62,182 nucleotides of DNA. Source: Candidatus Hopanoidivorans cymbastelae (lineage in GTDB: Bacteria; Actinomycetota; Acidimicrobiia; Acidimicrobiales; Hopanoidiivorantaceae). The stretch's first letter is position 1, and each line of letters opens with the position of its first letter. Location of the stretch: contig JAPYNY010000026.1 in the NCBI GenBank assembly GCA_028283145.1, positions 1 through 62,182 on the forward strand, given 5' to 3'. Both the position numbers and the translations under genes were made by a program. The notes under the pieces are model-generated. The model searched no databases, had not been told where the DNA came from, and was given only the letters and a program-made list of their open reading frames with translations. Positions 59,325 through 62,182 of the stretch are shown in pieces.

Positions 59325-61931
59325 CTAGCTAGGCAACCTCACCCAGGCTCGGCGGCCCAACGAATCCAAGTCGTTAGCCTGCAGCAGCTCGGCGGACACC
59401 GTCCACAAGTCGTCTCCAATCACCATCGACCTAGTTATGGAAGGTTGGTCGTTGCTGCGTTCGGGTTGGCAAAGCACAATATGCTCCATCAGGAATTCAC
59501 TCAGGTTCAGATTGGCCCCGCCCAATTCCGAAAGAATGACATAGTCGCTGACCAACTCGCGCAGGTCGCCCCACAACTCGGCAGGTGAGCGCAACTGGTT
59601 GGAATTGCTGGTGGTCTCAAGCCCGCCTGAGCTTTGAGCCAAGTCAAACAATTCCTCAAAGAACCAGTCTCGGGTGCACTGATAGGAATCAGGCTCCCCG
59701 ATTGAAGGCGCATTGCTGCCCAAGTTGTCCAGCACGCCAGCCGGGCAAATCTTGGCGATGGATTCAGACCGGGCCAGGCCTGCCGGCAGCTGATACCACT
59801 CGCAGCCATGCTTGTTGCCGCCAAGCCCCACCTCGGGGTTGTGGGTGATTCTGTCATCCAAAACTATGGCATAGGAATTGCCCACGCTTTCAACTCTCAA
59901 CGCCAAGGCCCCGTAAAAACCGGTGTTGTGGTTGTTGATCGGCACCACCGCCAAGCTCTCCGGCGCCCACCACAGAAACGCCCTGTGGTCCCACTCCACG
60001 TTGGAGCTGCCGCCGTCCAGGTCGATGCTGTTTACCACCCTCGGATTGGACGGGTCAGACACATCAAACAGCGAAAACTTGGTGCCCGTAATCCACCCAG
60101 AGTCGGTGGCTTCCTGCCCCACCCCCAGCAACAAGTCTTCCCCAACTGGATGCAGATAGGCAGAGTAGCCGGTGATTTTCAGCTCGCCCTCGGTGGTGAG
60201 GTTGGCCGGGTCGGACAAATCCACCACATACAACGGGTCGGTTTGGCGGAAGGTGACGATATAGGCTTTGCTGCCTATGTAGCGCACCGCAAAAATGCGT
60301 TCGCCGCGGCCCAAATCGCCCACCTTGTCAATGATGACCAACTCGTTGCCTCGGTCTTCCAGCGATGTAACGAAGCTCTCCCGGCCGCTGAAGCTGCCTT
60401 CAAACAAAGTTGTCGCCACAAACAGCCGCCCGTCATTTTCATGAAAAGCAAACTGGTTCAGCGGCTTCCCCACGACCGCTCCTGAACCCTCGTAGTTGGC
60501 TCGCCCGTTGGCGCGGAGCGCAAACTTGTGAATGACGGTTTCCTCGGTGAGGCCGTCCACCCGTCTGTCAAAGGAACTGAAGTCGTCAATCACGTGGCTC
60601 ACATATATATTGTCGGCTGAAGCATAGACCGTCTCGCCTCTAGCCATGACCGAGGCAGCGTCTCTCACCCGCAGGTCTTGATCCACCGCAAACGACAGCA
60701 CAGAAATCTGATTGAAACCGCTGAACACCTCTGGCGCATGAACCTTGTTGCAATCCAGCAGAACCCCGCTGGCCAGCAACCTGCCGTTGTCGTCGTTCAG
60801 GCTGTATTCCGGCAGCCATTGCCGCTCGGTGGATTCCTGCACTAGCTGGCGATTGAGGCGTTCGGCGATTTGCTCGGATCTTTCGCTGCGGTCGCCCGGA
60901 TTGATAAAGCCGAAATCGGTGGTGGGTGTGGTGCTGACGACGACCCTGGCATAGCCGTCGGCTACTCGTGAACTGACATAGGCACCTTCAATGCGGAGAT
61001 GGCGCTTTATGTCTGGGTCGGTCGGGTCGCGCAAGTCGATTTCGGTGATGACCACGGCCGGCTCGTCATCGGATGAGCGGGATGCTCTGGAGCTTGAAAG
61101 CTGGTCTGCTGTGCCGGAGCTGTCAAAAGGAGTGATTCCCACTGAGGAAGTTCCGATCAGAATGGCTTTGTCGTCGGTGAGATACATTTCTTGGTAGGAG
61201 CCGTCGCTCAAGCCGATTCTGGAAACCAGTTCGGGGGTTTCCGATGACACGTCAACCACCCAAAATGTTCTGCCTTCCTCGCTAAGTCCGACTATCAGTC
61301 GTCCGTTGGTTTTGACGATGTCGGCTTCGTCAACTCCGGCAACCTGAACGTTGGTGCTCGAGAAGTCATCCCTCGGAACTATGTCGGCATTGGGCAATGA
61401 AAGTGCCGGTGCCGCAAATGCTGGAGAGTCTGCAGCACCAGAAAAGTCTAAGTCAGCCGATTCCTCTGGAGAAAAGGGGGCAGTCGTCTCCGAAGCCGAG
61501 AATTCTCTGAGCGCAGAGGTTTGTTCTTCTAAATCATCTGAGTTTCTGGTGTCGCCTGAACTTCTAGTGGCACGTCTTCGGAAATCAAATCCGTATGGGC
61601 CTACGAAGTCAATCACTTCTGAATGGATGTAGTCCAGCAGATTGTTACAACTTCGGTAAGTGTTCAGCGAGACTGGTATCACTTCGGCGGCGAACTCCCC
61701 TGGAGTAAGGCTGATGGGAACTCCCGCTTCCTCGGCATTCTGACATTGAGTGGCAACCAGTGCCACAGGCAGCCCCAAAGCGAAAAAGCCGATGGAAACT
61801 CGCTTGGGGTTAAAGGCTTGGTGCAGCTTTTGGCGCAGCTTTCGGGTTTGCGACGCCATAAAAGCAAACAGCGAAGCCACAAATCCGATGATTGAAGTCA
61901 CGAATTTCGTGTTGTTGGATGATGAAGTCAT
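59325..61931 (-). CDS. Membrane-anchored beta-propeller domain protein (copy 2)
   Basis: An 868-residue paralogue of the previous gene. The N-terminal anchor VSIGFFALGLPVALVATQC, the SSTNVQVAGVDEADIVKTNG block, the AYLHPVGEDLLLGVGQEATDSG block and the end SITRSMVIGDDLWTVSAELLQANDLDSLGRRAW are nearly the same in both. The main difference is a Ser/Ala/Glu-rich insertion at about residues 115-185. GGAAG lies five bases before the ATG. The tandem arrangement shows gene duplication, with the two copies now well diverged. Confidence 0.87.
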   Translation of the reverse strand: MTSSSNNTKFVTSIIGFVASLFAFMASQTRKLRQKLHQAFNPKRVSIGFFALGLPVALVATQCQNAEEAGVPISLTPGEFAAEVIPVSLNTYRSCNNLLDYIHSEVIDFVGPYGFDFRRRATRSSGDTRNSDDLEEQTSALREFSASETTAPFSPEESADLDFSGAADSPAFAAPALSLPNADIVPRDDFSSTNVQVAGVDEADIVKTNGRLIVGLSEEGRTFWVVDVSSETPELVSRIGLSDGSYQEMYLTDDKAILIGTSSVGITPFDSSGTADQLSSSRASRSSDDEPAVVITEIDLRDPTDPDIKRHLRIEGAYVSSRVADGYARVVVSTTPTTDFGFINPGDRSERSEQIAERLNRQLVQESTERQWLPEYSLNDDNGRLLASGVLLDCNKVHAPEVFSGFNQISVLSFAVDQDLRVRDAASVMARGETVYASADNIYVSHVIDDFSSFDRRVDGLTEETVIHKFALRANGRANYEGSGAVVGKPLNQFAFHENDGRLFVATTLFEGSFSGRESFVTSLEDRGNELVIIDKVGDLGRGERIFAVRYIGSKAYIVTFRQTDPLYVVDLSDPANLTTEGELKITGYSAYLHPVGEDLLLGVGQEATDSGWITGTKFSLFDVSDPSNPRVVNSIDLDGGSSNVEWDHRAFLWWAPESLAVVPINNHNTGFYGALALRVESVGNSYAIVLDDRITHNPEVGLGGNKHGCEWYQLPAGLARSESIAKICPAGVLDNLGSNAPSIGEPDSYQCTRDWFFEELFDLAQSSGGLETTSNSNQLRSPAELWGDLRELVSDYVILSELGGANLNLSEFLMEHIVLCQPERSNDQPSITRSMVIGDDLWTVSAELLQANDLDSLGRRAWVRLPS

Positions 61932-62031
61932 GATCTTCCTTTCTATTTTTTGAGTTTGAGAACTTGCTGCTCAGACGAACTAGGAACTAGTTCGCCAACT
62001 TGGCAACAGGCAGTTTCTCGCTTTAAATAGA

Positions 62032-62060
62032 TATGACTTCGCTCATCAACAAAAAGTTCC
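62032..62060 (-). promoter_or_regulatory. ECF-like promoter motif of beta-propeller gene 2
   Basis: GGAAC (62060-62056), 18-base spacing, GTCATA (62037-62032) on the minus strand, identical in boxes and spacing to the motif of the paralogue. A 101-base leader follows. The remaining bases to 62182 are GC-rich and show no gene I can support. Confidence 0.55.
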
Positions 62061-62182
62061 CAGGTTTTTTGAATTCATCAAGACTGCTGCGCGCACCCGG
62101 GCCGGGCTTGCCTCCACGCTTCGCCATCGCACTTGCTGCCGGGCGCCGTATCCGCCGCCGTGCACCACGCCCGCCGTAACCC

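Noticed and set aside
62061..62182. Short minus-strand frame at the window edge (MAKRGGKPGPG...)
   Set aside because: It runs through the promoter motif, has low complexity and no recognisable similarity; it may be chance or the end of a gene outside the window.

Overview
The window reads as a chromosomal segment of a medium-GC actinobacterium, most plausibly an uncultured (perhaps marine) member of the Acidimicrobiia. The support is indirect. There are two luciferase-like F420-type oxidoreductases and an FrhB-type F420 protein, and the actinobacterial trio MSMEG_4193-type phosphatase / DUF3090 / SCO1664. There is also a CtpE-like P-type ATPase, a mycothiol-type LmbE deacetylase, and many acyl-CoA and short-chain dehydrogenase genes typical of lipid- or steroid-degrading actinobacteria. 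No rRNA, CRISPR array, transposase or phage gene was seen. One tRNA gene (Arg, anticodon CCG) is present.

Layout. 1-10.7 kb: acyl-CoA and redox catabolism (enoyl-CoA hydratase, acyl-CoA dehydrogenase, SDR, two flavodoxin-fold reductases, methylmalonyl-CoA epimerase, carotenoid oxygenase, LmbE deacetylase, alpha-methylacyl-CoA racemase, two LLM enzymes). 10.8-17.7 kb: tRNA-Arg, FrhB-like protein, lipoprotein, family 5 uracil-DNA glycosylase, the actinobacterial trio, SDR and CysQ-type phosphatase. 17.7-26.9 kb: acyltransferase, a glutamine-transaminase-K-like aminotransferase, leuD, omega-amidase-like nitrilase, CtpE-like ATPase, folD, pepA, and a peroxiredoxin whose catalytic cysteine codon is TGA. 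27-32.6 kb: SDRs, an enoyl-CoA hydratase fused to a degenerate SDR, amidohydrolase, glutaryl-CoA dehydrogenase. 32.7-41.8 kb: a central-metabolism block (icd, mdh, sdhCAB) that encloses an Hsp70 paralogue with a coupled partner resembling GrpE. 42-47.6 kb: amidohydrolase, serA, two DUF433 genes (one frameshifted), an acidic membrane protein, and leuA behind a leucine leader-peptide attenuator. 47.8-55.7 kb: an AT-richer island with two large RTX-repeat proteins, one carrying a metzincin protease motif. 55.8-62 kb: a DtxR-family regulator and two paralogous membrane-anchored beta-propeller proteins sharing an identical upstream promoter-like motif.

Main findings. (1) A BCP/PrxQ peroxiredoxin with an in-frame TGA exactly at the peroxidatic cysteine, followed at the right distance by a hairpin meeting bacterial SECIS criteria: a probable selenoprotein that ordinary gene calling would lose. 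(2) A leuA leader peptide ending in five consecutive leucine codons, followed by two perfect 9-bp hairpins, the second an intrinsic terminator. (3) A 41-bp triplication at the plsC/aminotransferase junction that copied the GTGA stop-start overlap and created a 14-codon mini-ORF. (4) A putative dedicated Hsp70/GrpE-like pair. (5) An enoyl-CoA hydratase/pseudo-SDR fusion. (6) A shared GGAAC-18-GTCATA motif before both beta-propeller genes. All functional assignments come from reading motifs by eye; no database search was run.
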